Part shown: positions 22,681 through 34,316 of the stretch, in pieces
Position numbering within the stretch: position 1 is the first letter of the stretch
Layout of the letters: every line of letters begins with the position of its first letter
The notes under the pieces: generated by a model
What the model was told of the DNA's origin: nothing
The model's input: the letters and a program-made list of their open reading frames with translations, nothing else
Database searches by the model: none
Origin: Anisus vortex
Lineage: Eukaryota > Mollusca > Gastropoda > Planorbidae
Assembly (NCBI GenBank): GCA_949126835.1
Contig: CASBPS010000168.1
Coordinates: forward strand, 100,001-164,000
Direction of reading: 5' to 3'
DNA length: 64,000 bases
Made by a program: the position numbers and the translations under genes

Positions 22681-23064
22681 TTTCCCATTTTACACATCTT
22701 TGTAATATTATTTGCAACATCAATAGGCCTACTGAAGCGGAGAAACAATTACAATAATTTAAACTAAGAACTATTATATGTACTTGATTAAAGTATTTTT
22801 GTAATAGACCTGTAAGGCTGTGATTGAAATGATTACTCAAATATGGTAAATGGTGACACTTATGACATTTTCACAAAATGGTCCACAGACCTTTTAAAAA
22901 GATTCCTGATTGTTCAAACGTATGTAATAGAAATAAATCATCTAGATATGACTAGTGGTAGAAAACAAAAGTGGGGCGGGGTGTGGGGGCCCAGAAAAGA
23001 TCTCATACCGGCTTCTTTTTTTTCTCTCGAGGGCCCTGTATCCCGCCATCCCGTTTATTTTGTA

Positions 23065-24065
23065 TCAGTGTGTTATGATGAATGGAGCGAATGGTAGATT
23101 TAAATAAAAAGGCTCTAATTTTTTATTCATATTGGTTATGAAATGTGGTGGAGGTTCTGAAACTGTAGCTATATAAATGATTTTAGGTATAATGAGAGTG
23201 TTAACGATTGCTGAACGACCAAAAATCGTGTGTGAGATGTGTGTGTACATATTTATTATGTTATCTGTTGTTTCTAATAATCCATTGTACTGTTCTGTAT
23301 TGTAAGTGTGTGGATTGTTGTGCCAAACGATGCCTGTAATTTTGATTTTTGTTTTATTTTGAATATTCGACGGAAAATGTTCTTTTCGTTTCCAGGCACC
23401 AAGGTCCATTATATTCGATTTGTTTATGTTAACTATCCCTCCAGATGCGGCATTGAAATTTTTAAAATGTTCCAGAATTTTTTTTATGTCTTTTTCTGAT
23501 GTTACTGTAAACGTGGTATCGTCGGCATATGCCTGTACCTTCAACACCTGTCCTCCAGGCATTGATATGCCCGTTATACCAGCATCCGTTCTTACTTTTT
23601 CCAGGAGCGGCTCCAGACACAGGGCATATAAAAGCGGTGAGAGCGGACATCCCTGTCTGGCAGATCTTTCAATTGGGAAGGGTGAGGTCAGCGTATGGTT
23701 TACAAGAATTCTGCTACATGGTGAAGCGTAGAGCAGCCTGACCCACCCTTCGATCTGACTGCCCACGTTGTTTTTCCGCAGCACTTTGAATAGATAGCCG
23801 TGGTCCACTCTATCAAAGGCTTTCTCCTGATCTGTCGATAACAGGGCTGCTTGCGTGTTTTTGATGTGTGTGTATATGATAATGTACCTAATGGTGTGAT
23901 TGAGAGTTTCTATGTTTCTGCCTGGTATGCCGCAGAATTGATTTTCGTGTAAAAGTGTATGCAGGTATGGTTGAAGTTTGTTTACCAGTATCTTAGTGAG
24001 AATTTTATAGTCTGTAATAAATAATGAAATGGGTCGGTAGCCCCCCACATATATTCTGTCGTCAG
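23065..24065 (-). pseudogene. Tx1/L1-like reverse transcriptase domain
   Basis: Minus-strand frame of about 327 residues without internal stops. Motifs in order: GYRPISLFITDYKILTK, DQEKAFDRVDHGYLF, RQGCPLSPLLYALCLEPLL and AYADDTTFTV (nt 23515-23530). These are RT motifs 1-5 of non-LTR elements, with the YADD catalytic box intact. The NTDYKILTK-like and DQEKAFDRVxW-like wording is typical of L1/Tx1-clade elements such as those known from snails. The start is not a genuine protein start: the copy is truncated at 24067. The C-terminal part is displaced to 20451 and below by hAT-2. Confidence 0.85.
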
Positions 24066-24076
24066 GGTTGTTCTCA

Positions 24077-25025
24077 GTTTAACTGACATGTATTTTTATT
24101 GTTTTATTTATATTTGTTTTGTGAACGACATTTATCGGAATTGATACAAAGTAATCATACAAACTGGGTAGTTAATGTAATGTTCATAAAATGTGCATAT
24201 ATTATATTTGTCATATAATAATTTAAAAAATTGCAACTACTTTTTGACAGTTTGGTCATTATAAAGTTATAATTTGTAGACCATTTAGTCTTTTATAAAA
24301 TAAAAATTAAAAAAACATAATATTAGAAATATTAGCGGAAATAAAGTAGCTAATTATCTCCATTTAATTAAAATAAAGATTCTAAATTTAATTCAATAGT
24401 GATGCCAAACAAGTAATGTTTTGTAATATAACAAATATTATTGACTAATTATTATTTCTTTACATCAACTAGCGTTGTGGTATTCATTACAAGATTTAAT
24501 TATTAGAGGTATAAAATTAATTTACGTTAAATAGTTGTAAGTAAACATTTCCTGTATTAATTATTTGTCCATTCAACCTTGAGGAGTTTATCTCTTAAAC
24601 AATTTGGCACATTTCGATGCCCATTTCATTAAAGGTTTAAAATTCAACTGGCTACGTTTTCAAATCGCCAATGTCCCTATACTTAATTTTTAAAAAAGTA
24701 TCTACATCTAAGAAGGTCGTAGTAAGATTAATGCTTGATTAGATATGAAAAAATCAATTTGAATGTCTTGAAACTCCGCTTTGAGGGCTTCGATGTGCTT
24801 CTGAAAAAGCCCAACAATCTATCTCAATATATGCCTTTGTAAAGGGAAGAACATATAGTTAAATGTTATGAAATTGATTTCACTCAATATAAATATTACT
24901 GAAAAATATAGTTGTTTTTGTTTTCATCAATAATAAAACACCTCTTGGAGGTCTCTCGCGTGCCATTGAAAATCCGCTCTGCGTGCCAATTTGGCAGGCG
25001 TACCTTAGGTTGCCGACCCCTTTTC
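24077..25025 (+). mobile_element. Old hAT-like copy 3, right block
   Basis: Resumes after the LINE with GTTTAACTGACATG and continues through AATCATACAAACTGGGTAGT (24152), AACAAGATTTAATTATTAGA-like text (24487), and GAGGTCTCTCGCGTGCC (24949) to GGTTGCCGACCCC at 25010-25022. It matches 21143-22137 and 49400-49620. Confidence 0.65.
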
Positions 25026-25780
25026 TAGTGGATACCAGGTCATAAGCAGGAACGACCAACCGTTTGTGCTTAACTTTTACGGTGATGTATCAGTGGTGCG
25101 TGGACACAGCAGAGTTAGTTCTCCGAGCCCCAAAAGAGTACGCTCGCTCGCATTCTCAAAAAAAAGTGGGGTTCAAGTCTGGTGAGCTCACCGAAAAGTA
25201 ATAATGTGACTTAAAGCGCTGGCTTTCTCCTTCTCGGCCGTATACGTGTAGGGATCCAAAACTTGGTCACATGAACTTCGTAAAAAAAAGATACCCACAG
25301 AATTTAAAAGAAAGAAGAAAAGAAGAGAAATAACTTGTTTTAAAGAAATTCCGTTTGCTAAGGATATAACCATCGGGCGTGGTGTTTTAATAGCTGAGAG
25401 GAAACAATTAGAAAAGAATAGAGCGTTCCTATAACGTATCATATTTTGTAATTGACACATAGATAAAATAAATAAAAATGTTGAAACTCTCTATTTTTTT
25501 TAATCTCTTTAAATATATATATATATATATTGACGATTTATCTTGTCTTTCAAAATTAAAAGAAGAAGAATTTAGTCCTATAGAAGCATTCGCATTGATT
25601 CTATATATTTTTTTTTACACTAAATACTCATCCCGAAAATGAGCAGTAGATGCAATCAATTTTGCAGATATTCCCATCACTAATAGTTGCTAGTAAAAAT
25701 CGTTAAAAAAAATACTGCACTATTATACAGTGTGTGTGTCCTGAGGCACAGGATTTTCTCATAACACTTGATACGTACGA
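25026..25780. other. Non-coding spacer
   Basis: No gene is recognised. A (TA)n run lies at about 25513-25530 and a (TG)n run at 25730-25738. The rest has no visible feature. Confidence 0.45.
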
Positions 25781-25878
25781 ATTCTTAGTTTTTCTATTAA
25801 TCTGGAAAATTTTCTACAAGTGGGGCCTTTTTCCTAAAAGTTCGCTCCCCCTAGCGTCAAAACCTGGCTACGCCACTG
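25781..25878 (-). mobile_element. hAT-like terminus, CAGTGGCGTAGCCAGG
   Basis: Read on the minus strand this begins CAGTGGCGTAGCCAGG and continues with GGGGGAGCGAACTTTTAGG and AAAAAGGCCCC, the same left end as the copies at 5630 and 13774. It is an isolated, truncated end. Confidence 0.65.
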
Positions 25879-25965
25879 GTATATGTACCTTTATTACTAT
25901 AAACCTGTGGTCCTGAAATAGGTTAACCTTAAAAATTTTAATATGTATCCTGAATGTAACATTAC

Positions 25966-26551
25966 ATGTCTAAAAGTTTAGCTCGTCCCATCCTGGAGTA
26001 CGCATCGACTGTATGGGATCCTCATCAACAACACCTGATATCTAAGCTGGAGATGATCCAACGTCGAGCGGCACGTCGTATCTTACAGGACTACGGCCTT
26101 AAATCTAGCGCCTCAGCTTTGGTGGCCCAACTCCAACTGGAGCCCCTACATCATCGCAGAGCGATAAACAAGGTCACCACTATTTACAAGATCGTGAACC
26201 GCCACGTGGAAATGTCCACTCAGCCAGGCCGAATCCAACAGGTGTCCCGCTCTACCCGAGGCCATCAGCTCAAGCTGCATGTCCCACATGCACGCACCGA
26301 CGTCTACAAATATTCTTTTTTTCCGTCAGCCATTAGGCTGTGGAACACCCTGGACCAGGCCTCCATCACTGCCCCTACAGTTCAGGCTTATAAATCGTCA
26401 CTGAAGGGCTGGTCTAAAAACCTAAAGTGACACTGTGTCATCTGTTTATAATTGTTGTTTGTGATGTTTTTATTTTATGTGTATTTAAATTGTGGACTCT
26501 TTCCTCGGTACTAACGGGGTATCCACAGTAATATGAAGAAGAAGAAGAAGA
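25966..26551 (+). pseudogene. CR1/Jockey-like LINE: C-terminal ORF2 fragment plus 3' UTR and (GAA)n tail
   Basis: An open frame of 154 residues: LARPILEYASTVWDPHQQHL, IQRRAARRILQDY, then YKYSFFPSAIRLWNTLDQ and a stop at 26428-26430. ILEYAxxVWDP, QRRAARxI and SFFPSxIRLWNxL are the conserved end of ORF2 in Jockey/CR1-group LINEs. About 105 bp of 3' UTR follow, then (GAA)n at 26534-26551, the microsatellite tail typical of these elements. The frame is clean, so this 5'-truncated copy is younger than LINE-A copies here. It is a different family from LINE-A, judged by sequence and tail. Confidence 0.85.
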
Positions 26552-29500
26552 AACTGTGGTAAAAATTATATTAGCTCCTGTCTTATTATAACACTGTGTC
26601 ATATCCAGATTATAATGCTTCTAATTGTGATGCTGAGTTATCTTGAATATGTTTTACAATTTTAAGTGTGATCTTGAATATAAGGGCACATAGCTAATTA
26701 TTATATGTATGTCTTAAATAATATGGCATGTAGCTAATTGTAATACTGTACTGTACTGAATTAATGATGGCTGTAGGATGGTACTTGTATTTTTAAGACA
26801 TTTGATCTTAAATTGTATGGGTCCTATATATAATTGTGTTACTGAATTATCTTAAGATGCAGATGCAACTTATGTGCTCAGCAAGTTTTTATAAACTTTA
26901 TTATTCTCACCTCATATTGGATATCTATGCCTGTGGTTTCAATTGTCTGGATTTATTATAGAACCACGAGTTTGTGTGGTTTTTTATTTAAATATTCATT
27001 TTGTAATTTCTACTGTTTCTTTGTTCAACCTTCAATTTACATTGTGTACCATTTCTTCATTAGTGCTTTATGTTTAAGACTTTTTACTTTATTGACAATG
27101 TCTGTTTCATTTGATAATAACTAGCAATTTTATTTATTTAGTAAGAAGTGGTTTGGCTGTCTTGTGTGAGTCATCAGTAACTTTCATTTATTACATACGG
27201 TATATTAAACTTTCTATTAATATTGTATATTAATAATAAATAATATTTCTACCGTTTCTGTTCAATTTATATTTTGTTCTGCTTATTTGTTGCTTAAGGA
27301 TTGTCATTTTGACAATCTCTTTAATTTACTTTTTGCTGGCATTTAATTTGATGTGCGTGTCGTTTTATTTTATTTCTGTAACAGTCAGCTTATTTTTCTT
27401 TCCTTTTGAATACAACTGTTTAATTATTTTCGTTCTTCATTTTGATATTTTTTTCTAGTAGCCTAATCAAACAAATGTCTGCTTTTAAGTGCTAGGTCGA
27501 AACGCAGCGGGAATAATGCAAGGCGCAGGCATACCTAGGCCTAAAGGGAGAATCAGATGAGAGGATTGTGGAGGTAAACGTTACATACACACATGTTTCA
27601 CCAAAGAGACATATAATGAATTGGGGGAAGGGGGCGTTTTTTATAATGACTTTTTTTATGCACGACCCTCATCGCATAGGCGCTATAGTACGGTAGGCTA
27701 AATAGGCCTACATTTCAAATTTAGAACCTGTTATGTCCAGCTTATAAGTATTCATAGCCTAACGATATTGGTTGATGGTATGAACGGCTATCGCTACCAC
27801 GGGAGAGAGATAGTTCGAACCCCTCAATTGTTTTATCACATTTCTGGTACATTTTTCCACTGTTTCTATTGGCTCTGTCAATTATTTCCCCTGGCATCTC
27901 CTTAATGAAAAAGAAAGAGCAATAAACAAATAAAAGATGCATTAAGAATATAACTGTTATTTGACGTTACGGTAAAAACAAAATAAAGCAGCAAGAAAAC
28001 AACAGCAACAACAATAATAACAAGACAATTAGCGATATTGATTCTGTGTCATATTCCATACCGCCAGCCCAGACATTTCTGTTGTCCACATATTATTACT
28101 CCAGTCTAAACTCCATCATAAAATTGTGAACACCCCCCATCTTCCCACCACAACACACACACAGACACACACGCACACACACATACAGAACGCACAATTT
28201 GTAACCTTACAGTCAAGTACACTTTGCCATTACGGGTATAGATCTATACTTTCTTTACTTAATGAAGGACGCTATATGTAAGGAAAAAAAAAAACAGTTT
28301 TGACGACACTTATTTCGTGTCCTTGATAATAGTTAGGCCAATCCATCAGAGCGTCCGTTTCTTCTATCTGCTCTCCCCGTTATTTACATGAGCACAATCT
28401 TTTTTTAGGATGCTAGGAAGCCATCAAAAGTAAATAGGGCTTACACTGAAGGACACCTGACGGTGGGGGGGGGGGGCATTTTTTACGAGATAAAACAGTT
28501 GTTTTCCCTCTTACAAATAAAGCATACTTTTTTATCAAATGTAGCAGCGTGAAATTTATGATATCCTAGCTAGTTTTTATGCATAGTTTAGAGGCTCTAA
28601 CACAGCTTTACAGATATAGACATATAGGCCTACACAAACTTATGAAAAAAAATGAACAAACAAAAGCATGATTAAGTAAGTTGCTTGCAAAAAACATTAC
28701 AAGGAACAATATTTCTACACGTGACCACCTGAAGATAGAGCTTTATTTACACCTGTTTTTTTTTTCTTAAAGGTATAAAAACAGAGAAACAGAACAGAAG
28801 ATGATGAGGTGAACAGAGTCTAGTTACAGCCAATAATCAATATTACAAAGTATTAAGAGGAGGAATCTGGTTGGCACTTAGATTATGGTGGCTGCGGTCG
28901 GTTTATTTGAGTCAATGTGAAGAAACGAGTGATAGAAAATGGAGGGTGCTATGACAAATAAATTAGATAGTGAGTGAGCGAGAAAGAAAGAGAGAGAGTA
29001 CTTTACAAGACATGAAGCAAATCTTGGACAGAGTAGAAAATCTGCGTTAGCATCCCTAACGATCAGTTCTTAGACGACGGGGAGGGGAGACAAAAAAATG
29101 TAAAATGAAGAGAGAAAAAAATATTTTATGATTATTTATTTTATAAAAAGTGACATTGTTGACGTCAACTTTTCTTGACCTACCCCCTCCCCTATGTCAA
29201 CAATTGTCAAACTTTTTCAGACCCCCCCCCTTTCCCCCTATTTTGTTGACGTAATTAATGGACCTCCCCTAAATTATAATTTGGTAGGCCTACTTTTTTA
29301 ATGTAGGCCATATGACCAAGTGTATATTTGAGATGCACATCTAGATGTACATTGTATTTTATGAAAAATAAAAAAAAGCCTCTATTGAGAAAAATCTTTT
29401 CATGGACAATTACAAGAGTTGTTTTCGCGTGCCAGAAAAATATAGTCTAGATCTAGTAGTGTGCCATGTTTCGGTTGTCCACCCCTGTCTACACATACGT

Positions 29501-30312
29501 GCAGACGGATACAAAAATAAATAAGAAATACCCAGGTCTAGTGAGATATCCCACAGTTGTAGAAAATTTAAAATATAAACCGGGAAACAAAAGTAAGCCG
29601 CCATTTTTCTTCAAATTCATACACAAATGGCTGAAATGGAAGAATTGTTTTACTCAGCTATTTCTGTAGTAATACAATGTGGGATTATTTTTGTTATTCA
29701 TATTTTAATGAGATCAATGTTATTAAATTGTTTGTAAGTAAATATACCTAAATAACTTAATTTTGATTAAATACTGCATTTAAAGACCAAGTGAAGAGCT
29801 TTTTATCAAAATTGAGTTAACATTTTATTTTGAATGTAAATAGTGTATTCAGTATCTGAATGTTAATAAAAAACATTTATACAAAATATCAAAGATAAAT
29901 TTTAAGTAATTAGTTCAATATTTGCAATTAAATGTGTGTGTTTTTCGGAGGAATACTCCAAATCTCGTAGCCATTTGAGATGTTTTTATTTCCGGCAATA
30001 TAGGAAAGTGACGTGACATAAAGGATTCCGACTAGGAAAAATGAATATTGTCACGTGTTTTGAATCTATTGCCACATGTTTTGAATCTTTTCCCGGTTCT
30101 TATTTTTAACAAAATGGTTAAATATAGATTTATAGCGTCTATTTTTATTTATTTATTTCCCTTGTGATACGTCACTTCTGTATGAGGCTATTCCAAATCT
30201 CGTTCCTTTGAGAAAAACCTCTTCACTTGGTCTTTAATTATCGTTGCAAAGCTCAGATATAAACATAAATCATAAACTTTTCATAAAGTCATAATCATAA
30301 AGTAGGTATTTC
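26552..30312. other. Gene-poor region
   Basis: No supported gene in 3.7 kb. Landmarks are a (CA)n-rich tract at 28145-28190, a G-run at 28464-28476, an (AG)n-like tract at 28983-29000 and an inverted GTCAAC-family end at about 29150-29275. ORFs on either strand are short and have no domain. Confidence 0.55.
29150..29275 (-). repeat. GTCAAC-family transposon end, inverted copy
   Basis: Carries GTTGACGTCAACTTTTCTTG, TGTCAACAATTGTCAAACTT and TTTTGTTGACGTAATTAATG, the reverse complement of 5361-5480. C-runs vary in length between copies. Confidence 0.55.
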
Positions 30313-30595
30313 ATAAAGACAAAAACACTTTCCTTGGCCTTGTCCTATGCGAGAACAAATGCATATAAAATCTCTTTCTTCCCGAGTGGCATTCGGGCAT
30401 GGAATGGGTTGCCTGGACAAGCCAGGAAAACCAGTAACTTAAGTTACTTAACATCATTTAAAACATTAATATGATTAATAAAAATGAGCGTAGGACGCAA
30501 TAAAAATCTTCTTTAATAGGAGTAGGAGTAGGAGTAGGAGCGTCTGTAATGAACAGTAGGCCTAATGTATTACTATAAGTATAAGATAAGATAAT
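30313..30595 (+). pseudogene. LINE-A 3' end: ORF2 C-terminus and tail
   Basis: Frame 30313-30474 reads ALSYARTNAYKISFFPSGIR then AWNGLPGQARKTSN and stops at 30472-30474 with no internal stop; SFFPSGIRAWNxLP is the standard LINE ORF2 end. The 3' UTR follows: GCGTAGGACGCAATAA, TCTTCTTTAATAGGAG expanded by three GGAGTA units, and GAGCGTCTGTAATG. It is the best-preserved LINE-A C-terminus in the window and defines the end of the protein for the other copies. Confidence 0.8.
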
Positions 30596-30713
30596 TATTT
30601 ATTATGAAATATTTTAATAATACTATACTACTACTATAGGTACGTGACAATTAGCCTTATTAGGCTATATAGTCTATAGTCTCTTGTGTCACAGCTCTTA
30701 CTCTTAGTAATAT

Positions 30714-31435
30714 CATAGACTATAATATACATGGACCGCTTGCTTTAGTTTTTCTGCTATATGATGACTCGAAAGACTGCTTATTTCGGAATTCCCGATT
30801 CTAAATGAAGTAATTGTAATACAAATTCCGTTATATTGAATCGCACCATTTTTTTAGAAATTTTGTGTGTCAATCTATGACTAAGTTATGGACGCTATGG
30901 ATGAGGAAGTTTTGTTGATGAATTGAAAGGCATACTGGACTGGAGGTAAATGTTCAAATTAAAAAATTACTTATTGAAGAAGTATGGAGTTTATCTGTTG
31001 GACTCATGTTCGGTGAATATTATAGTCTAAGGTATTTCTGCTATATGATGACTTGAAACACTGATGATCGGAATTCCTGATTCTAAATTACGTAATTGCT
31101 ATACCGGAAATAAAGTTATTGATATACAAGTTCCATAATTTTCTCAATGAAAAATTAAAATCGAAAGTAGTACAGAGCGGAAACATTTATAGATCAGTGT
31201 GGTGTGCGCACGGAAAAAAGAAAATAAGCTCTAAAAATAGAGCAGGCGGTCCATCTTATTATAGTCAATGATATATTAATAGGCCTACAAGTATTCATTT
31301 CAAGTCGAAAAAAATGTGATTTAATAAAACGGAACTTGTATAACAACTACTTCATTTAGAATCGGGAATTGCAAAAAATAGAAGATAATAGCATAAAAAA
31401 CTAAAGCAAGCGGTCCATGTATATTATAGTCTATG
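30714..31435. mobile_element. 722-bp long-inverted-repeat element with 7-bp flanking duplication
   Basis: Left arm CATAGACTATAATATACATG, then GACCGCTTGCTTTAGTTTTT and TTCCCGATTCTAAATGAAGT; the right arm is its reverse complement ending CCATGTATATTATAGTCTATG. The arms are about 130 bp. GTAATAT occurs immediately outside both ends (30707-30713, 31436-31442). Inside, 31018-31160 repeats the left arm and 31240-31275 repeats the right arm, so a second, decayed copy of the same family sits within. No transposase frame is seen and the superfamily is unassigned. Confidence 0.75.
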
Positions 31436-31841
31436 GTAATATATAAGGCCTACTAATATTAGTCTAAATTATATATTATTTTATGCTTAGGGCGGCACTT
31501 AGGCCTAGTCCTTATTAGACCTACTAGTACTAGGCTGCTATAAAAGTCATAATAATAATAAGTGTAGGGCGCCCTAGCCTAGGGCTTACATAATGTCATA
31601 GTCATAATGAATATTGAATCATATTCATATAGGCCTACTATATAAACTGAACTGAATATATAGCCTACTCCATAAATATAACCTTTAATCTATCTCCTAC
31701 TGCTATAATTATACACTTCATCAATCAACATTAGTCATTTAATGTTACTCAATATTAGCATTAGGATAATATTATAATTAGCTTATACTTAACTATACTA
31801 CCATGACAAGGTAGCTAGGCCTATACCTATAGGCTACTACT

Positions 31842-32302
31842 ATATAGGCTCGAGCTTTTTTTAAATGATGTGTTGTGTTTTAAGTCTTATTAAAATTTAA
31901 GCTGTATTATGTGTGTTAAATAAAATAGGCTATTTTATTATTATCATAGACAGAGATCATAGACGATGTGAGCCTATTAGTGACTTGACTAGATAGCCTA
32001 TTCACCAACACTATCACTTGACAACGTAGCTGCCCTACTTAGACATTAGCCTAGCCTACGAAACATTAAAAGTGTTGGCCTATAAAGTGAAATTGAAGGT
32101 CTAGCCGGCCCTAGCCTAATCACATTAATCAATTAATCTACAGTACTACTATTTACCTCCTTTTTTTATATTTTAGTAGGATAGCCAATATTCATATGTG
32201 AATTTGGCATGATAAGAAACTTCACCATGTGCCATATCTGTTCCTCAATTTACAAATGACGTCACTAAAAAACTTCAGCTCCGCCCATAGCGAACACTCT
32301 AT
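31842..32302 (-). mobile_element. MITE-M copy 3, truncated
   Basis: Reverse complement of MITE-M: starts at 32302 with ATAGAGTGTTCGCTATGGGC on the minus strand and runs down through TTCACATATGAATATTGGCT and ACTTGACTAGATAGCC to 31842, where the right third (with the CACGTG hairpin) is missing. Confidence 0.75.
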
Positions 32303-32501
32303 AGTCAATAATTTCATATATCATGATAAATAGCCCTAGTCTCATTAGGTAGAGTACTCTTACACTTTGATAGGTCAAGCTAGGGTTTATCACTTATAAA
32401 TTGTAGGTTTTCCTTTTTTGTTGCATTTTGAAAAAAAAAGAATGTTATGAAAAAAATGCATTTATGATATTTTCAAACTTGAAATTGCTGCGGCTGTTAT
32501 A

Positions 32502-32690
32502 AAGTGACTTTCGGACCAAATTGATCATGGGACCAGTGAAGCAGCTTTCACCAGTTTCTGTAGCCCGGCCATATACCTGCTAGGGCATTGCTTGGCTAGC
32601 ACAATGCCCAGCCTTCTTTACTTTACCCAAACTAAAGTCAGGTTCCCTCCCATCAGAGCTGGTTATATAGACTCAGGAACATCATCCAGA
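32502..32690 (-). mobile_element. SINE-B copy, minus strand
   Basis: TTTCGGACCAAATTGATCAT, GTGAAGCAGCTTTCACCAG, TTTACTTTACCC and CATCAGAGCTGGTTATATAG are the reverse complement of the body of the SINE-B copy at 63290-63545. The tRNA-like head is missing or decayed. Confidence 0.7.
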
Positions 32691-33238
32691 CACATGAACA
32701 AATAATTGTAAATTATGAAGAAGCATTATAAATTCTGATCTTTGGACAACATTGTGTGGATGTAAAATGTTATTAAACTTCTATCAACTGTTAAAAAAAA
32801 CTAAATAACTAAATAAGAAGAAGCATGCCTACTTAAATGAATAGTGAGATTATTTAATTATTTTATTAGGCTTACTAAATAAACGTCATATCAACATTTA
32901 CAATTGGCACCTAAATAGAATCATAAGAATTAATCCAACACATTGAGGAACATTTTGTGTTGCCCTCATGCACATGAAACATTTGATACATTTTTAATTG
33001 AATATCACACAATTTTCATAATCTATATATATAGATATAAATATAATAGCTAAGAGGACATATCAATCTGTTTGTCTGGCATTGACGAAAAGAGAACACA
33101 ATTTGGTTGAAAGAATTACCCCCTCAACCTATTATAATTATAACCAACAAAATGTAAAACACACAAAAAAACAGCTTTGAGTTTGAATTATACATTTGAA
33201 TATTTATTCTTAAATAATTCTATAATAATGTTTTAAAT
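32691..33238. other. Non-coding spacer
   Basis: AT-rich sequence without recognised features. Confidence 0.45.
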
Positions 33239-33380
33239 GATGTTAATTAAATTACTGGTTTTCCTGGTTTGTTCAGGCAACCCATTCCATGCCCGAATGC
33301 CATTCGTGAAGAAAGAGTAGGCCTACTTATATGCATTTGTTCTCGCATAAGGGACAAGGAAAGTAGGTACTCAAAACTGG
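33239..33380 (-). pseudogene. LINE-A ORF2 C-terminus, minus strand
   Basis: Minus-strand translation includes YARTNAYK, then NGIRAWNGLPEQTRKTSN, matching the LINE-A end at 30350-30450 with one stop and a small insertion of AGGCCTAC. The tail beyond 33239 is missing. Confidence 0.7.
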
Positions 33381-34316
33381 CTTCCGTTTTTTTCGCGTTA
33401 TTAAGTTTTTGACACCTCTCGTACTACATCGTATAGGCAAAATCGACCATTCATGATAGAAAGATAATTTTTTCACTCGATTGTACAGGAATAAATGGAC
33501 TTTATCACCATATGTATTTAAAATTGATTGTTAATGTTAAAATTGATTGTTTATATAATGGCCCGTTTTGCCCAATGCGCAAGATAAACCCTATGAAATA
33601 GTATTTTACCTTTTAGTATTTTTAGTATTTTACATGCCCGCCGCGATCTCCGCTATCTGTAGGGTCGTTACCAATAAAGGCGTCGTATCGGATTTTATCA
33701 CTTTAAAAGTTAAGTAAAACTATTCAATATCATAGATTAATAATATACAAGGATTTTTTTGTAAAAAATTGTATTTATATATTATTTTATTTATTCTATT
33801 TTAATAAAATTGTTTTAGATTTACCACCTTAAATCACTTGTTCTCGAGTCTCCAAACCCCTATTAAGTTTAAGGATAAGGCTAATTTTTTTCTGGTCATA
33901 AAATAAACTAAAATTACATTAATTTTAAAGTAGATATGCTAAAGATATTGAATTTATCCTTTTTTTTTCAGGAAATAATATTATAATATGTAATTTGACA
34001 TGCAAACTAGATCTTCCATCTGTTGTCAATGTAAACAATAGTAACTTTGACTTTTGGTGGACTAGCCAAGCTATGGAAAATATTATGAATTAAGTATAAA
34101 ATTAAGTAGTTTTACACACTTATAATAACATTTAAATTGAACCAGACAGTATTTTATTTAGTTTTTGTGGAAGAAAAGCTATTTTAAGCACATAAATGTA
34201 CAAAAATATTGTCTAGCCTACACTCATACTACATAAGGCCTACAAAATGCAATAGCTGTGAGGCCTACTCCGACAAGTCTAATGTGGGTAATAAAATTTT
34301 AATCTTTAGAATAATA
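33381..34316. other. Non-coding spacer
   Basis: No gene or repeat is recognised. The sequence is AT-rich with short homopolymers. Confidence 0.45.

Larger units (their letters stand above)
20460..23038. mobile_element. hAT-2 insertion in the LINE ORF, with 8-bp target duplication
   Basis: Termini CAGGCCCCACGAGAG (left) and, read inward from the right, CAGGGCCCTCGAGAG. Each is followed by a homopolymer-like run and GCCGGTA. Flanking duplications TATCCCGC at 20452-20459 and 23039-23046 are identical. It is 2,579 bp long with no transposase frame. It carries MITE-M copy 2 (20569-21142), a hAT-like core copy (21143-22137) and a LINE-A scrap (about 22585-22660). Without it, the conserved GGIGLQN segment of the host LINE is continuous. 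Confidence 0.85.
18219..24067 (-). mobile_element. Tx1/L1-like non-LTR retrotransposon, 5'-truncated, with 9-bp target duplication
   Basis: A minus-strand LINE insertion. Its left edge is a T-run (the poly-A tail on the minus strand) starting at 18219. It is flanked by identical TTGTTCTCA at 18210-18218 and 24068-24076, and the hAT-like host copy resumes at 24077. Inside lie the RT region (23065-24065) and the C-terminal region (19733-20451), split by a hAT insertion at 20460-23038. No endonuclease is present, so the 5' part is missing, as is common for LINE copies. Positions 18219-19732 are 3' untranslated or unrecognised sequence. Confidence 0.85.

Noticed and set aside
23308..23741. Plus-strand ORFs of 63-103 residues
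   Set aside because: They are antisense to the Tx1/L1-like RT frame, which has recognisable motifs; these have none.
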